64,000 nucleotides of DNA from Lobosporangium transversale (taxonomy: Eukaryota; Mortierellomycota; Mortierellomycetes; Mortierellales; Mortierellaceae): assembly GCF_002105155.1 (NCBI RefSeq), contig NW_019029042.1, positions 124,001 to 188,000 on the forward strand, given 5' to 3'. The stretch's first letter is position 1. Each line of letters opens with the position of its first letter. The position numbers and the translations under genes were made by a program. Under the pieces are notes generated by a model. The model was not told the DNA's origin and did not search any database. It saw nothing but the letters and a program-made list of their open reading frames with translations. Below, in pieces: positions 21,307-35,700 of this stretch.

Positions 21307-24300
21307 CAGGCTCATACTACCTATTCTTTGGAGGAGGTCCAGGCTACACGGTTGATGGTCGATGGCAAGACTTGTTTGTTGGAGAAAGAGAATGATCCTA
21401 CTCAACTGCGCTCTCCTTCTCCAGGCAAGCTTGTGCGCTATCTGGTCGAGTCAGGAGACCATGTCACTGCCACACAAGCCTATGCCGAAATTGAGGTCAT
21501 GAAAATGTATATGCCTTTGATTGCTACCGAGGATGGTATTGTCCAGTTCATTAAACAGCCTGGCACTACCCTTGAGGCTGGCGATATCATAGGCATTCTC
21601 AGTTTGGATGACCCCTCGCGCGTTCGCCACGCCAAGCCTTTCGAAGGTCAGCTTCCTGTTATGGGACAGCCTACTTTGTACGGAGCCAAGCCTCACCAAC
21701 GCTACCGTGAGTTGCGCCTAATTCTCGACAACGCTATGGATGGCTATGATAATCAAGCAGTGATCCAGCCCACACTCAAAGATATTTTCGATGTTCTTCA
21801 GAACCATGAGTTACCTTACTTGGAGTTTAACGAGGTCTTTGCAGCCCTTAGCGGAAGGTAAAGAAAAAACTTTGAATTAGATTCACACAGTAGTTCGATT
21901 CATAACTGTTACTCCGATGCCCATGGATTTCTTTTCATGTTATTAACCACTTGCTGTTGTATTGTCCGTGGCAAAATCTAATTAGACTACCGCCCAAACT
22001 GGAGGCTGCGCTCCACCAAGAGATTGAGCAGTCAATGAGGAATCATGAGCATTTCCCTGCCCGTACACTCCAGGCCTTGATCGACTCGCACGCCCGTGCC
22101 AACTTCTCTAAGCCCGCCGATGCTTCATCCTTCTTGGCTTCAGTTGCCCCGCTGACTTCGATCATCTCAGAGTATCAACATGGTCTCAAGACGCACTCTT
22201 GGAGTTTCATTGCCCATTACTTGAACCGTTACCACGAAGTCGAATCACTCTTTGACGATTCTTCGCGTGAGGAGGAAACAATCTTAGCTTTACGTGATCA
22301 GAACAAGGATGAAGTCGAGAAGGTGATCCGTATAGCGCTTTCACATTCACGTGTGGCAGCCAAGAACAACTTGGTGCTCGCGCTTCTGGACCAGATCAAG
22401 CCCACATCTTCTGGTGGCGCCCTCGACAAGTTCTTCTCGCCTGTACTGAAGAAGCTCGCTGAGCTGACTGGTCGTTTAACTTCTAAGGTCTCTCTCAAGG
22501 CCAGAGAGCTGTTGATTCACGTCCAGCTCCCGAGCTTTGAGGAGCGTCAGCATCAGATGGAGAAAATTCTCCGTTCCAGTGTGACAGAAGAGATCTATGG
22601 TGGCGAGCACGAGGAGCGTATGCCCAATTATGAGAATATTAAGGAGCTGGTTGATACAACTTACACTGTGTTCGACGTGTTACCCAATTTCTTTTACCAT
22701 GAATCCCTACATGTCCGTGTTGCTGCATTCGAGGTTTATTGTCGTCGCGCCTACCATGCTTACGATATCCTAGATATTAACTATCATATGGAACACCAGC
22801 CTTTGCTTATCACTTGGAAATTCTTGCTCAACACCCCAAACAAATCCGAATCTGGCCCCAACCGTGTGGCTAGCGTTAGTGACATGAGCTATCTTATCAA
22901 TAGAGCGGATCCTGAGCCTGTCCGCACTGGTGGTATCCTTGCTGTTCGTGAAATCAAAGAATTGGAGGACCAATTCGAGAGCATACTTAACTTCTTCCCT
23001 TCACACAAGTCCAACAAGCATCTAAACAATGTCACAACTACAAGCGCCCACAATAACGTCCTGAACGTCGTCATCAAGTCCGAGTCAATTCATCCTAACG
23101 ATGACAATTACTGGTTGAACCTTTTGACCCCCATCGCCAAAGGTCAGACCGAGCGTCTCCGCTCCCATGGTATCCGTCGTATAACATTCTTGATTTTCCG
23201 CAAGGGCAACTACCCTTCATTCTTCACCTTCCGTGAGCGCAACAACTACGCAGAGGATCAGACCATCCGACACATCGAGCCTGCTATGGCTTACCGTCTC
23301 GAACTGTCACGTCTCTCCAACTTTGATATCAAGCCCTGCTTTGTTGACAACCGCCAAGTTCATGTATACTATGCGGTGGGCAAGGAGAACACCTCAGATT
23401 GTCGCTTCTTCGTCTGCGCTCTAGTCCGTCCTGGTCGCCTGCGTTCAAGCGTTCGTACCGCTGATTACTTAATCTCAGAGACAGATCGTTTGCTGAATGA
23501 TATTTTGGATGCTCTCGAGATCGTGGGTGCGACCTATAAGCAGAGCGACTGCAACCATCTGTTCATCAACTTTATCCCTACTTTCCAATTGGATGCTAAC
23601 GAGGTCGAATCTGCTCTTAAGGGATTTATCGACCGCCATGGAAAGCGTCTCTGGCGCCTCCGTGTCACCGGCGCTGAGATTCGTTTCAATGTTCAGTCCA
23701 AATCTACCAATGGCGCTGAGGCTACGGACCCTATTCCTCTTCGCTTTATTATTTCAAGCATCTCTGGATACGTCTTAAATGTGGATACTTACCGTGAAGT
23801 TCAAACTGAGAAGGGGGCAATCTTCAAGTCTGTTGGAACCCCTGGCCCTTACCATCTCCTTCCTGTCAACCAGCCCTACCCCACCAAGGAGTGGCTCCAG
23901 CCCAGGCGTTACAAGGCTCATTTGATGGGCACAACCTATGTGTATGACTTTGGCGAACTCTTCCGTCAAGCTATTCGCACACAATGGAGCCACGCTGTGA
24001 GGCAGAACAGTTCACTCAAGGCACCTTCTCAGGTTCTGGAAATGCGCGAGTTGGTCCTGGATGATAAACAAGAGCTTCAGGAGATTGCGCGCGAGGCTGG
24101 ATCAAATACTTGTGGCATGGTGGCCTGGATCTTCACTCTTCGCACTCCAGAATACCCTGAAGGTCGCCAGATCATTGTGATTGCGAACGATATTACTTAC
24201 AACATCGGATCATTCGGCCCTGAGGAAGATTTTGTCTTCTACAAGGCATCCGAGTTAGCCAGAAAGTTGGGTATCCCTCGAATTTATCTCTCTGCTAACT

Positions 24301-26281
24301 CTGGCGCTAGGATCGGACTGGCCAATGAGGTTATCTCATTGTTTAACTCGTGCTGGAACGATCCCGAAAATCCTGCAAAGGGATTCAAGTACATTTACCT
24401 TACTGATGCTGGTTTAAAGCAGCTCCAAGCTAATGAAGAACGCGCAGGCAAAAAGAGTGTTATCACTGAGACCATCGAGGAGGATGGTGAAGTTCGTCAC
24501 AAAATTACGGATGTCATTGGTGTTGTCGATGGCCTTGGAGTAGAGAATCTGCGTGGAAGCGGTCTGATCGCCGGTGCAACTTCTCGTGCCTATGAAGATA
24601 TCTTTACCATCACCTTGGTTACCTGCCGCTCTGTTGGTAAGCTGTCTAGTATATATGCATGTCGTTTTCATTGAAACAGCCTAAAAACCCGAAAATATAT
24701 TTAATAATCGATTAATCCACTATAGGTATTGGCGCTTACTTGGTTCGCCTGGGTCAGCGCACGATCCAGAATGAAGGTCAACCCATCATTTTGACAGGTG
24801 CCCCCGCATTGAACAAAGTCCTTGGTCGAGATGTGTACACCTCCAACTTGCAGTTGGGTGGTACCCAAATCATGTATAAGAACGGTGTCTCACACTTGAC
24901 TGCCCAGAATGATTATGAGGGTATCAGCAAGATCGTTAACTGGCTTTCATATGTCCCTGATCGCAAGAACGCACCTGTGCCCATCATAATTAGCAACGAT
25001 CCTTGGGACCGCGATATCGACTACTTACCTCCTAGGGGGGTTGCCTACGACCCCCGTTGGATGTTAGTAGGAAAGGAGCCCGAAGAAGAAGGAGCAGCTT
25101 TCCAGACAGGATTCTTCGACAAGGGTTCGTTCACTGAGACGTTGAGCGGATGGGCTCGAACTGTTGTGGTTGGACGTGCTCGTCTGGGTGGTATCCCTAT
25201 GGGCGTAATTGCAGTTGAGACTCGATCAGTTGAGCACATTATTCCAGCTGATCCCGCCAACGGTGACTCTGTTGAGCAGGTCTTGATGGAGGCCGGTAAC
25301 GTCTGGTATCCCAACTCGGCCTACAAAACTGCTCAAGCAATCAACGACTTTAACAAGGGTGAACAGCTTCCTTTGATGATCTTTGCTAACTGGCGTGGAT
25401 TCTCAGGTGGTCAGCGTGACATGTACAATGAAATTCTCAAGTATGGTTCCTACATCGTCGATGCCCTCAGTTCCTATAAGCAGCCCGTATTTGTCTATGT
25501 TGTCCCCAACGGAGAGCTTCGTGGTGGTGCCTGGGTTGTAGTCGATCCTACCATTAACCAGGACATGATGGAGATGTACGCCGACAAGCGTTCCAGGGCC
25601 GGCGTTCTTGAACCCGAGGGTATTGTGGAAATCAAATTCCGTAAGACTCAACTCTTGGCCACCATGGAACGTTTGGATGAAAAGTACCGCGCCCTCAAGA
25701 ATCAATACGAAGACCCTGCTCTTGCTGGCGCAGAGCGCGATGCGATCAAGAGCAAACTCACAGAGCGTGAGCAAGAATTGTTACCAGTTTATCAGCAGCT
25801 TGCCATCCAGTTCGCAGACCTTCACGATACTGCTGGCCGTATGAAGGCCAAGGGCACAATCCGCGAGGCTCTTGACTGGACTAACGCCCGTCGCTTCTTC
25901 TATTGGCGTGTACGTAGGAGATTGGCCGAGGAGTATGTCCGTCGCAGAATGGTAGCTGCTAAGAAGACACAAACTCGTGACGAGCAAACTGTAACCCTTT
26001 TGGGATGGTTTGGTCGCGACATTGCCCATTCGAGCGAGAGTGATCTGAAACAGATTTGGGAAACTGAAGACCGCATTGTCTTCGAGTGGCTCGAGAGCGA
26101 AGCAAACAAGATTAATCATTTCATTCAGGAGCTTGCCAGAGTAGGCACTGCTGACGAAATCTTAAGGATGTATACTTCAGATCGTGCCGCTGTTGTTGAG
26201 GGCTTCGATCGCATCTTCCAAAGCCTCACTGGTCAAGAAAAGCAAGACATTTTAGCAAAATTCTCTTCCATGGCTGTGTAG
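18724..26281 (+). CDS. ACC1: Acetyl-CoA carboxylase, multidomain cytosolic
   Basis: Makes malonyl-CoA, the committed step of fatty-acid synthesis. Five exons (18724-19085, 19617-21174, 21310-21857, 21986-24636, 24726-26281) give 2224 residues, as expected for fungal ACC1. Biotin carboxylase comes first ([59 protein letters not shown]). The biotinyl motif EVMKM has its lysine at about 705. A long central domain follows, then the carboxyltransferase halves ([24 protein letters not shown], and [14 protein letters not shown]). I chose the ATG at 18724 ([13 protein letters not shown]). An alternative exon starting at 18520 joins in frame only if AG|GTTAAA at 18551-18552 is the donor, adding eleven residues to the usual N-terminus; with the better GTAGGT donor it would be out of frame and act as an upstream ORF. 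Intron 2 is packed with T, A and T runs. Confidence 0.97.
21184..21306. repeat. T run - A run - T run filling ACC1 intron 2
   Basis: 28 T (21184-21211), 22 A (21246-21267) and 30 T (21277-21306) make up most of this 135-base intron. The last T run is the polypyrimidine tract and abuts the CAG acceptor at 21307-21309. Confidence 0.95.
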
Positions 26282-26489
26282 ACAAGTAGAAGCAAATCCA
26301 TACCTATCCATACATAGTCACACTAGTTTTTTAATATCCCTACAGTACAGCAACTCATCACATTCTCATTGTCATCACCACTATTACCATTATCATTGCG
26401 AATAGGCAGAGCATGAGCATTTTAAAATATAAATAAAAGAGCATCCACAATATTTACTATTTATTTGAATAGTTGCTAAAAGTATGTTT

Positions 26490-29400
26490 TTACTCTAGAG
26501 GCTTCAGGTCCGCATTGAATTGATTGACCTTCTCTTCAATTTTGCCACTGAACCATTGCAATGCTGTCTGTTCAAAGATAGGAATGAAATTCTCCTGTCC
26601 ACCTCGGCGGCTCGTGATGGCAATTCCTCTCGGGAATGGCGCAATACTCTGGATCTCTGAGAACTCGAGCTCCCATTCAACTTTCAGACTCTCTGCTCTG
26701 AACACCATGATTCGCTTTGATGTCAACATGGCAATCATATTATCACCCTTCAGCACCAAATGCGCAATATAGTCATCGTAAAAATATCTGCCACTATCCA
26801 CTTGTTTCAACCAGTACTGCCCCAACGCCTCCGATTTGTCGTACAGCGTCAAGATGCCATTCTTAGGTACATGTCGTGGGATACGCTTGCGGCGTTGGTC
26901 CTTGTCAAAGACCGTCGTCGTATTTCGGATACCAGATGTAACATTCGTAGTAAAATCAAATACACCAACTAATGGTTTGGTAACAGCCCCCACCAGGCCT
27001 TTACCTACACCCTTGAAAAAGCCCTCTACTCCACCGTTCTGTGCTCCAGTCAAAGGTTGTTCTACAATGCCTGTCACTCCGCTGACTAATCCCTGAGCCA
27101 GTGAAGATGCGCCCTGTGATAATCCGGAAAGAGCATGTTTAGGTGCATTTCTTTGATTTCCCATCCGACGTCGTTCTTGGAAGGTTTTATCCATAGTTGC
27201 TGCAGACAATCCCTTTCCGACCGATCCTGAGATCTTTGCAAGACTATCTGAGAACCCAAAAACTGTCTTCTTGAGTAACGAAGATGTTCCTCGAGCAATC
27301 CCTAAACCAAAGTCTTGTGGACGATCTCCCATGATAAAACCTTGGTAGGGTTCGTAGAAGAAATCAGCCACTCCGGAACTGAGGTTATTGAACAGACCTA
27401 CGGGATTGCCCAAAAACTCAATTGACCCAACAATCATATGCAACTGATAGAAAAAATCTTGACTATAGTGTCTCTGCAACAAATCCACTAGCACTGGTCC
27501 GCTGGCGCGTACATTTTCCAAAAGAAGGGCATTCAAGGTAATAGGAGCAGCCTATAAGAAAAAAAATAGAAGTTATTCTGGGATCTTGAATAATCCTACG
27601 ACGCCTACAATTTTACATACTACCACAACTTTCATGAACGGGTTGGGTTTACTTACATCAATGTTTCCAATGGCCATAGTGAGCACATTAAAAATATACA
27701 TGATCGGGTTGTGGCTCGAAGTTTTCTGTTGAGCCTCCTCAATATTAACTCTGTCTGAACGCATAAATGACAAGTTGACCTTCATAGGGTGCAGATGTAA
27801 TACCTCAAAGAATAACTGATTCTCATCGTCGTTTGCTGCTGGTTCCGGCAGATCTAAGCTCTCGTCACATAGTTGGACCTTATTGGGATCTGCAGTCCAT
27901 CCAGGAACATTGAATTTGGAAAACTCGAGTAGTGTGTATAAGAAATCCTCATCCATTGCTACTGTCAACTCCTGTAATAAAGCCGAGAAATACTTGAAGT
28001 AGACCACTCCGTGAGTTTCGTCCTTGGCGCGTACAAGAGCACTATGAAGTGTTGGATGTGCTGAGGCATCTTTGCCATCCTTGGGCGTCTGTGTAGGGCA
28101 TAGGATGATGGGGCTTGATCCTCCATAGAGCTGATTGTCGATTTGAAGCCACTTGACCATCATGTTTATAGACTGATACATATTTGAATCCGTGTACCTC
28201 ATCTCCAATCCAGTCATCGACAGATACATTAACTCTTGCATCCGCTGATTCAGGATCGAGATACCAATACATTCGAGACGCACTTGGAAACTGAACGTCA
28301 CAACAGCATCAACGTCGATGACTTCAAATCCCTCCTTGTTCAGGTCCTTATTTGAAAAATCTCTGTCAGCATCTTCACGCTCTACGAGGGTCAGTTGGCT
28401 GGAAGACCGTTGCTTGAACATACTCTGTTTTGAGTCGTAGTCCGCAAGCACCAAGACCTGTGTAGGGCCTTCCGCAATAACATCAATTGAAATAATACTG
28501 TTGGCATCACCCGCTGGGAACTTAAAGGGAACTAAAGATCCAATTTCCTGAAGGCTGACTTCGCGCTCTCGGCCATTCACGGTCAAAACAAGAGCCTTTT
28601 CTTTCATGAACGGCAGGTCCCAGGAGTAAGCCATGGTCTCGCCAGCCTTGAGCTTGTAAGTCTTGGCCGTAGAGCTGGCAAATGATGCTGACGAAGCTGA
28701 TGCGGACTCATTGCGTACAGGGCTCTAGAGAAAAACAAATGAGGGTTGGTAATTCAGATATAAGAAAAGAGTCGAGATACATCACCGACTTTTGACGAAC
28801 TAACTGCAAAAAAAAAAAAAAAAAAAAAAAAAAAATAGAACATACATGCTGACGGAAAGAGATATCCCACGATGATCTGTTGTCGATACGATATGGCCAT
28901 CTTCCTTCCTCCTTGTTGAGGACAACAAAGACTGTGGCAACCTCCATCATGACGTGGACGCGGATCAGTTCGATTTCACCGTCACTACGAAGGATCGTAA
29001 CATGCATCTTACCCATTTCATCAATATTGAAAGGAGCAGTCCTATGTATAAAATTAAGGACCATAGATGTGTTAAAGGCTTCAATTCCTTGCTCTATCTC
29101 TCTCAAAGGAATACACCTATCGTAAATTCAGGCTTCTTACCACCGCGAAGTGACTCCAGGAAGGCGAAGAGAGAGCAACTTCTCCTGTCCTAAGCGTAAA
29201 TACCTCAATGGCACACGCTGTTGAGCAGGTAATAAAGTTACATTGTTGGAGCCATACTCTCTGAAGTTCAAATCCTCGTTCAAGTTGTTCTTGAGGATGA
29301 ATCTAGGAGTGATTGTAACGACTTTAGTCAACGCATATTTGCCTTTGCCAAGCTCCACATTCATTCCCAAATGGATCTCCTCTTTTCTATCCATGGCCTG

Positions 29401-29754
29401 TACAGCAATCTCCATGATGCTACCAACGGCTTCAAAGCTCACTGGACGACTCCATTGAGTGTTGCCTTCAACTTGGAGCAGAACACGGTTGCCATTCTCA
29501 GCTTTGCCATATGAAAACATAAGTGGCAGGGCCTTGTTTTGAACTATGCGGCTTCCTCCTTGACCAGCAGCAATCTTGGCATTTTGCATAAAGGATTTGG
29601 CTTTAAAGACTAGATCCAGTCCGGTTTTGTTTAAAATAACATATGGGCAGTAAATACTGAACTTCACAGCGCCTCCGGAGCCAGGGATAACACTAAGAGG
29701 TATTATAACCAATAAAAAATTAATTTTCTTTTTCTTTTCTGTGCATGCATCCTT

Positions 29755-29794
<40 letters not shown>

Positions 29795-32700
29795 AACCTA
29801 CTGTCGATGAATGCCCAACATGAGTTTCAAGCCATCAGGATCAGTTAGAGTCAAGGTATTCTCAACAGGTAGCTCACTCGGGTCATGCGAGCTTACGATT
29901 GCATACTCGCTTGCCCCAAAGGTCGTATTCTCAATCGCGATACTTAACAACATTAAATTGCGCACGTCGACGGTGTGCAAGGGAGAGATACCTCCCTTCC
30001 TAAGATAGGATGACAGTACTGTGCCGCTGTGCTTGGGTGATGTCTTCTCCATGACTGTATACCGCAAATTGTATGGCAATAAATTCTCAATTTCGACTGG
30101 AGCGCTTAATCGGATTGTCATGTATGGATAATCCTTATTAAGCGGATCAAAATTATCAGTGACACCGCGCACTTGAAATCGGAAGGATTGTTGGTTAGGA
30201 TCATCTAGAGGTCGGCAGCTGACTGAACCGACAGCTTCACCATCAACTTTATATTTCTCTTGCTTGTGCTGTTGTGCTACAAGCTCACGCCAGAAGATGG
30301 GCTCTGAACTCCAATTATAATTGAATCCAGGGTCAGGGCGAACGAGTAATCGATTTTTATAGGCGGCCTCGATAGGAACAGAAAAGTCCTCACCAGGGGC
30401 AATTTTCTTTGCGCTGGAGAGATGCTTCTTCTTCTCGTCAACGATAACAACCTCGATAGGTAGAGAAGTAGCATTTTCGACTAAAAGAGCCGAGCTAAAC
30501 GTGACGACCTTGACGTTATTCTTAATGTGGATATCGATCGCGATTCTGTGAGACACACTGCTGAGCTTGGGCCGGAGGACATACAAATAGCGCCCTTCGC
30601 GTTCCACAGGTACATCTTTAAGACTCTCCCATGGCACACCGTCAAACTGAATGCCTAATGTATTCTTCTTGCTTGCAACAGTCTCACGCATCTTCCTCCA
30701 GTCGTCAAAGCGCCATGGTAGGTTTGCGCCGTCCTTGATTTTATGAACTACAATATCAGTATTATTTTCGGATTCAGCCCAGACATGCAACGGATAGCCT
30801 GTCCGATTCTTAAGTAGGTATGGTACTAATGTCTCCCTGTTGATGGACGTGATTTGCTCAGGCTCTTCTTGAATTGTAGTCATAATCTGGAGCGCTGTCT
30901 CAATAAATGTATGAGTGATATTAATATTGAGATCCTGCTTCGAGAAGATGTCGATTAGCATGTTGGGAGGCTGCACCACCTTAGACACATGGATCACAAA
31001 CTGCCAAGGCTCCAACAAAGGTTCCCAGTGCGAGTTTCTGACATTAAAATAGTTGATACTAGTACGAAGAGATGTATCCACCTTCATTTCGGATGACCAT
31101 TCCTTAACCTCCACATCGAAGCGATCTAATTTGAGATCCAGAATAGGCAAACTGTACATGTCATCGATCAAAATCAACTGCACCCCTTGAATTACTCCCT
31201 TAAGCTAGAATTATCATTATCAAAGCATTATTAAGAGACATACAGTTAATTATTGTTGGGGTATTGTAATAGAGAGAACAAACACTTTTGATTATACCAA
31301 ATACGCTCTCCGGTGCACTTACTGTTTCGCGAGTTGAGACAAAAGATGCTTCTTCTATCAGGCGCTTTGCATTGGGTTTAGGACTATTCATTCCAACAGA
31401 AGTGACAATCGCGCGTCGATCGGCATCCGCTATTGCCCTTGGTGCAGGTCCAGCATTGGCCTCTTGCTTAGGAGGGGTGAGGGCTCGCTCTGTGGTACTT
31501 GGCTGGGCCTTGGACTGAAGCTCAGTAGCTTTATTCACTATGTCCATGATCAACATTGCGTCACGATATGAGAGCCTCAGAACTAATGGTCTGACATCCA
31601 ATGTAATGCTGGTAAGTTGATGGCCTGGGGTTGGAGAGCGACTTCCCATTGAAAGCGCAATATCAAAATTGTCAATAAACCGCAAACTAGTATCGTCTCT
31701 CTTGTCCATCTTGCATAGAAACATTCCGACACGATCGACGATCAGCGTCATAGTCTCCTGCTGTGATATGACCACTTGATGAGCGGAAAGAATAATGGCA
31801 TCTGTAGCCGAGCTGGCAGCGTTAGCCAACAAGATAATCTCGGGAGAGACAACGCTGAGACGATAATGTAGGGAAGAACTTTGTTCACCAGGCATAGCTG
31901 GCTCTGGAGGCTTAATGGGAACAGCATTCGATGAGCGCCTTCCTTTTGGATTGGTTGAGCTTGAGGTTCTTCGGGATACTTGATTCGATGATGAAGGCTT
32001 TCTGTCATTCGAAGACACCTCTGCCTCTGTAGTTGCATTCAAAGCACTCATGAAGTAGCTTTGTAGCGCAAAGATATATTCTAGATGGAAAATAACCTTT
32101 GGGCTATCAATGTTGAGCAGCACAAGCATGCTATTATCATCGAATGTACTGAGAGACATTGAAATCTGTGGACTGTCATGCAGGTTCGCAGGGATGACTT
32201 CGCGAAACCTCGTCTTGACGTCGCGTCGAGTGTCATTAATGATGAGGTCCTGGATGGTCAGCTCCGCGTTCATGGTGGAGTCTGTCATCATCTTGTACTT
32301 GAAGTCAGTCTTGGATAGCGAGAACTTTGAGAAGCTACATTCACGGAATTCCTTTTGTGTAGCATCTCCTTGATAAATCTCGAGTGCAACCTGAGGCATA
32401 CTGAATACTAGATCGATCGATGTCCATTTATCATCTTTGGCTTTAGGAGCCGGTGGTGGTGGTGGAGCCGAAGGGATTCCAGCAGAAGCAGCGAGGGCGT
32501 CGGTATCGACATTGCCGCCGCCACCAAATGCACGGGCAACAGACATAGAGATACCGTAGAGCGTCTTGTATTGGAGCTCTGTCAGGTTCATGCTGACATC
32601 AGACATTCGGCCAATAAGCTCCATATCAGGTCGAGAAAGACCATCTTTATGGTTTGCACGGATTACATCGACGTCAATGTCAACGTCCTCAATAATTTGT

Positions 32701-35700
32701 AATTCTTGAACAGTATCGTTAAAGTAGAACTGGCTGATAAGATTGATCGAATGAATTTCAAGCTTCATTTGATCCAGGAAGCCTCCTTCAATATGAGCAT
32801 CATCAGCAAACTCATTTCTGATGGAAATCTCTCCAAGATTGGCCACAATGGTGTTCCGTGACTTTGCATCCTTAGGTAAAATAACGATTGGGGTACAAAT
32901 CTGCACGTCAAAGTGGAATTTGCTCGCTGTAGTTTGCAAAGCTTGAGCCTGATTTACAGCAGCATTTCGAGCAGAGTCATACAAGACATGCATGCGCGCA
33001 AATTTCGTTGAGAAATCGAGTAGTTCCCTGATAGGCTCTTCAAGGAATGTCAATTGCAAAGAACCTGCACGCAGGAACACGGAAGCGTCGTATCCTGGAT
33101 AGGAGGATGATTCAGGATTGAATGTCTCATAAGCAAAATCAGCAAGCTCTTCTCCTTGAATCGCCAGGATCTGCTGTTTTCCAGGGTTAATATCGTCTAC
33201 CAATGTAAAGTTGCCTAGCTTGACATTGACGCGCATTGTTGGTGACTTCATCATTACGGCAACGTCGCACTGTGAAAGTGCCATGGTAGCAAGCCGCTGG
33301 CCGTCATTATTTAAGATGAAATTGATACTTGTCATTTTAACCTTCACCTTCATGGTGTCCTGTGGTTGAGTTTTATTGTCGGAATCCGACTGTGGGGCCT
33401 TAATGGCACTTTGGTCCCCTGCGGCTGCTGTTGCTGGAGCTTGGTTTTGTGCAGGCCCGGTAAAGGTTGTTAAGACATAATCAAATAGAGTAAGGACACT
33501 CTTGCGAGTAAGAATCATAGTGACCGTCGAGAAGGAGATGTCGACTGTAGCATCGATTCCTTTGTATTTGGTCAAGTAATCGGGTGATATTGGGTTCACT
33601 TTGATGTAAGAGACATGAACAAGATCCGATCCCTCTGTCGCTGGCGATTTTCCAGCATCATCGGATGAAATCAGATACGGGTAAAGTGGATTTGTGTCCA
33701 CCTTGTCTTCAACATACAGAGATCCGAGAACAATATCAACTGCCATATCCACAGGTCTAAGGGCAAATTCAAGTTTGAATCTCTCAATAATCAAATCTGC
33801 CAACACTCGCTCTGGGGCATTGACATCCTGAGGAGCCTTTTTGAGCGTTACTGCAAATTTGGTAACCTTGAAACTGAATTGGAAAGTCTTTTGTAATAGC
33901 ATAGCCTGGCTTTGCTCCTAACAATGGAACATTATTTTATAATGAGTCATAGTCATAAGTTCCATATAGTCGTTACCCCATGATTAATTTTCTGGTAGTA
34001 AGTTATAATGCGAAATAATTTACTTTGTCTTCAGACGTCTTTCCGCGGCGAGTTACCACTCTTTCATCATCGGTCTCTCCTTCAGTAGTATCTCCCAGCA
34101 CAAGATCGTCCCTGTACGCGCTCTTCCCAAGCAAAGGAATGTTCATAGAGCTTTTTCGCTTTGGTGGCGGTGGAGGCGCAGGATTCTCATCATCTTTTGG
34201 CACAACCAAGTCGACAATACGCATAAGTGTCTTATATTTGCGGTCCGAGAAGTTGATTTGAAGCAAGGGTAGATCACCAAAGACCTTGATCTTGGTAAGA
34301 TTAGGTGCTTGAGGCAATATCGAGAGATGAACATGGAATGTCATATTGATCTTATCGATGACATGGAGATCATTTCCCTTGTCCGGTTTCCTAATCTGCT
34401 GCAAGCACCGCTCAACTGATTGACCAACAAGAAGCTATTGTTTTCAAACATGTTGCATGTAATGTGAGTTAAAGGATATGAGTATCATATGAAATAAACC
34501 TTCCAGTTTAAACAGAGCAATAGACCATTGCTTTTGGTACACTTTTTTTACCTGTGTGCTAGAAAGTTGTACCACAAATCGGTCATACATAAGCTCTTCA
34601 AGCTTCTCCATGTCAGCTCCTGTCATGGTGCGCTTGTGATTGTTCTCTACAACCGCCATATCTTCCTTTGAGACTAAGTTACTCTCGACAAAGATATGAC
34701 CAACGTCGAGAACTGCAACAAGTGCATTGATGTCCGTACAGCTATTAGAAGGACAACAGCAATAATGAGAGTACATTTTTTAGTACCGTTTCTTAACGTG
34801 AGATTATTTAACCTTTCTTTAATTCACACACTCACCTTTCTGGGAAGATCATGACAGGTGCATCCATATCCACGCGTAGATCAAGGCGCTTGTGCTCCTC
34901 CAACGCATACTCCAATCCTGCTCTAGTTTGAGCAGCCAAACCTTCGAGAGTGTCTCCTGCAGCCTCCAAGAGAGCGTTGATACTGTCTGCCTCACTTGGT
35001 GGTGGCTTCAAAAACTCCATCACGGTGTCGACCGTCTTTGGGTTGTAAAGGATCTCAAGATGTCTCATTTTAACCTCCAGAACGCTATCAGCGTGGTTAT
35101 CCAGAGGATTCTGCTCAAAATTTACAGAGAAGAAAGGGTTGAATTCAACCTCCGCCTGGGCCTGACCACTCTGACTGCTTTCTCCACCAAAGATGGTATC
35201 ACCGTCAGAGACCTTGGAAAGAACATTCTTCTTGCTTTCAGCCTCCTTGACTCGCACAATCTTCGGGTACAGTGTGTTTTGAGTTGTACCATCAATGCAT
35301 GTCAATCCTCCAAGGGCGATACCTGCAACGAAGTTGTCAGTTCGCGTCAGAAAGTTAGCAAGGAAAGTGTCAAATACAACATTGAATATAATCTTGTTTG
35401 CGCCATGAGGATCGTTTTTAAGCGCAAAAGACCCTGTTCGCAGTCTTGCGTCGATAGAATACAGTATCGTATCTTTAGCCTCTTCGAGGTTCGCTTGCAA
35501 AGCCGCTTTTTCGTCATAATCGATAACATCGTACAACTGCTGCTTCTGCTCATCCGTAAGCGTAGTTGCATCTTCCTCTTCCTCAGACTTTTGAGTCTTT
35601 TTAGAGTTAGAGCCATACCACCAAGAACTGAGCCAGCCCTTAGGTTGCTCTGCCACCTGTTTTTTCTCGATCAAGATTTTTTCGCGGCGTAATACACCCT

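Noticed and set aside
34892-35692. 266-codon plus-strand frame antisense to VPS13
   Set aside because: It is the shadow of VPS13 exon 8, whose minus-strand protein is conserved and phase-consistent.
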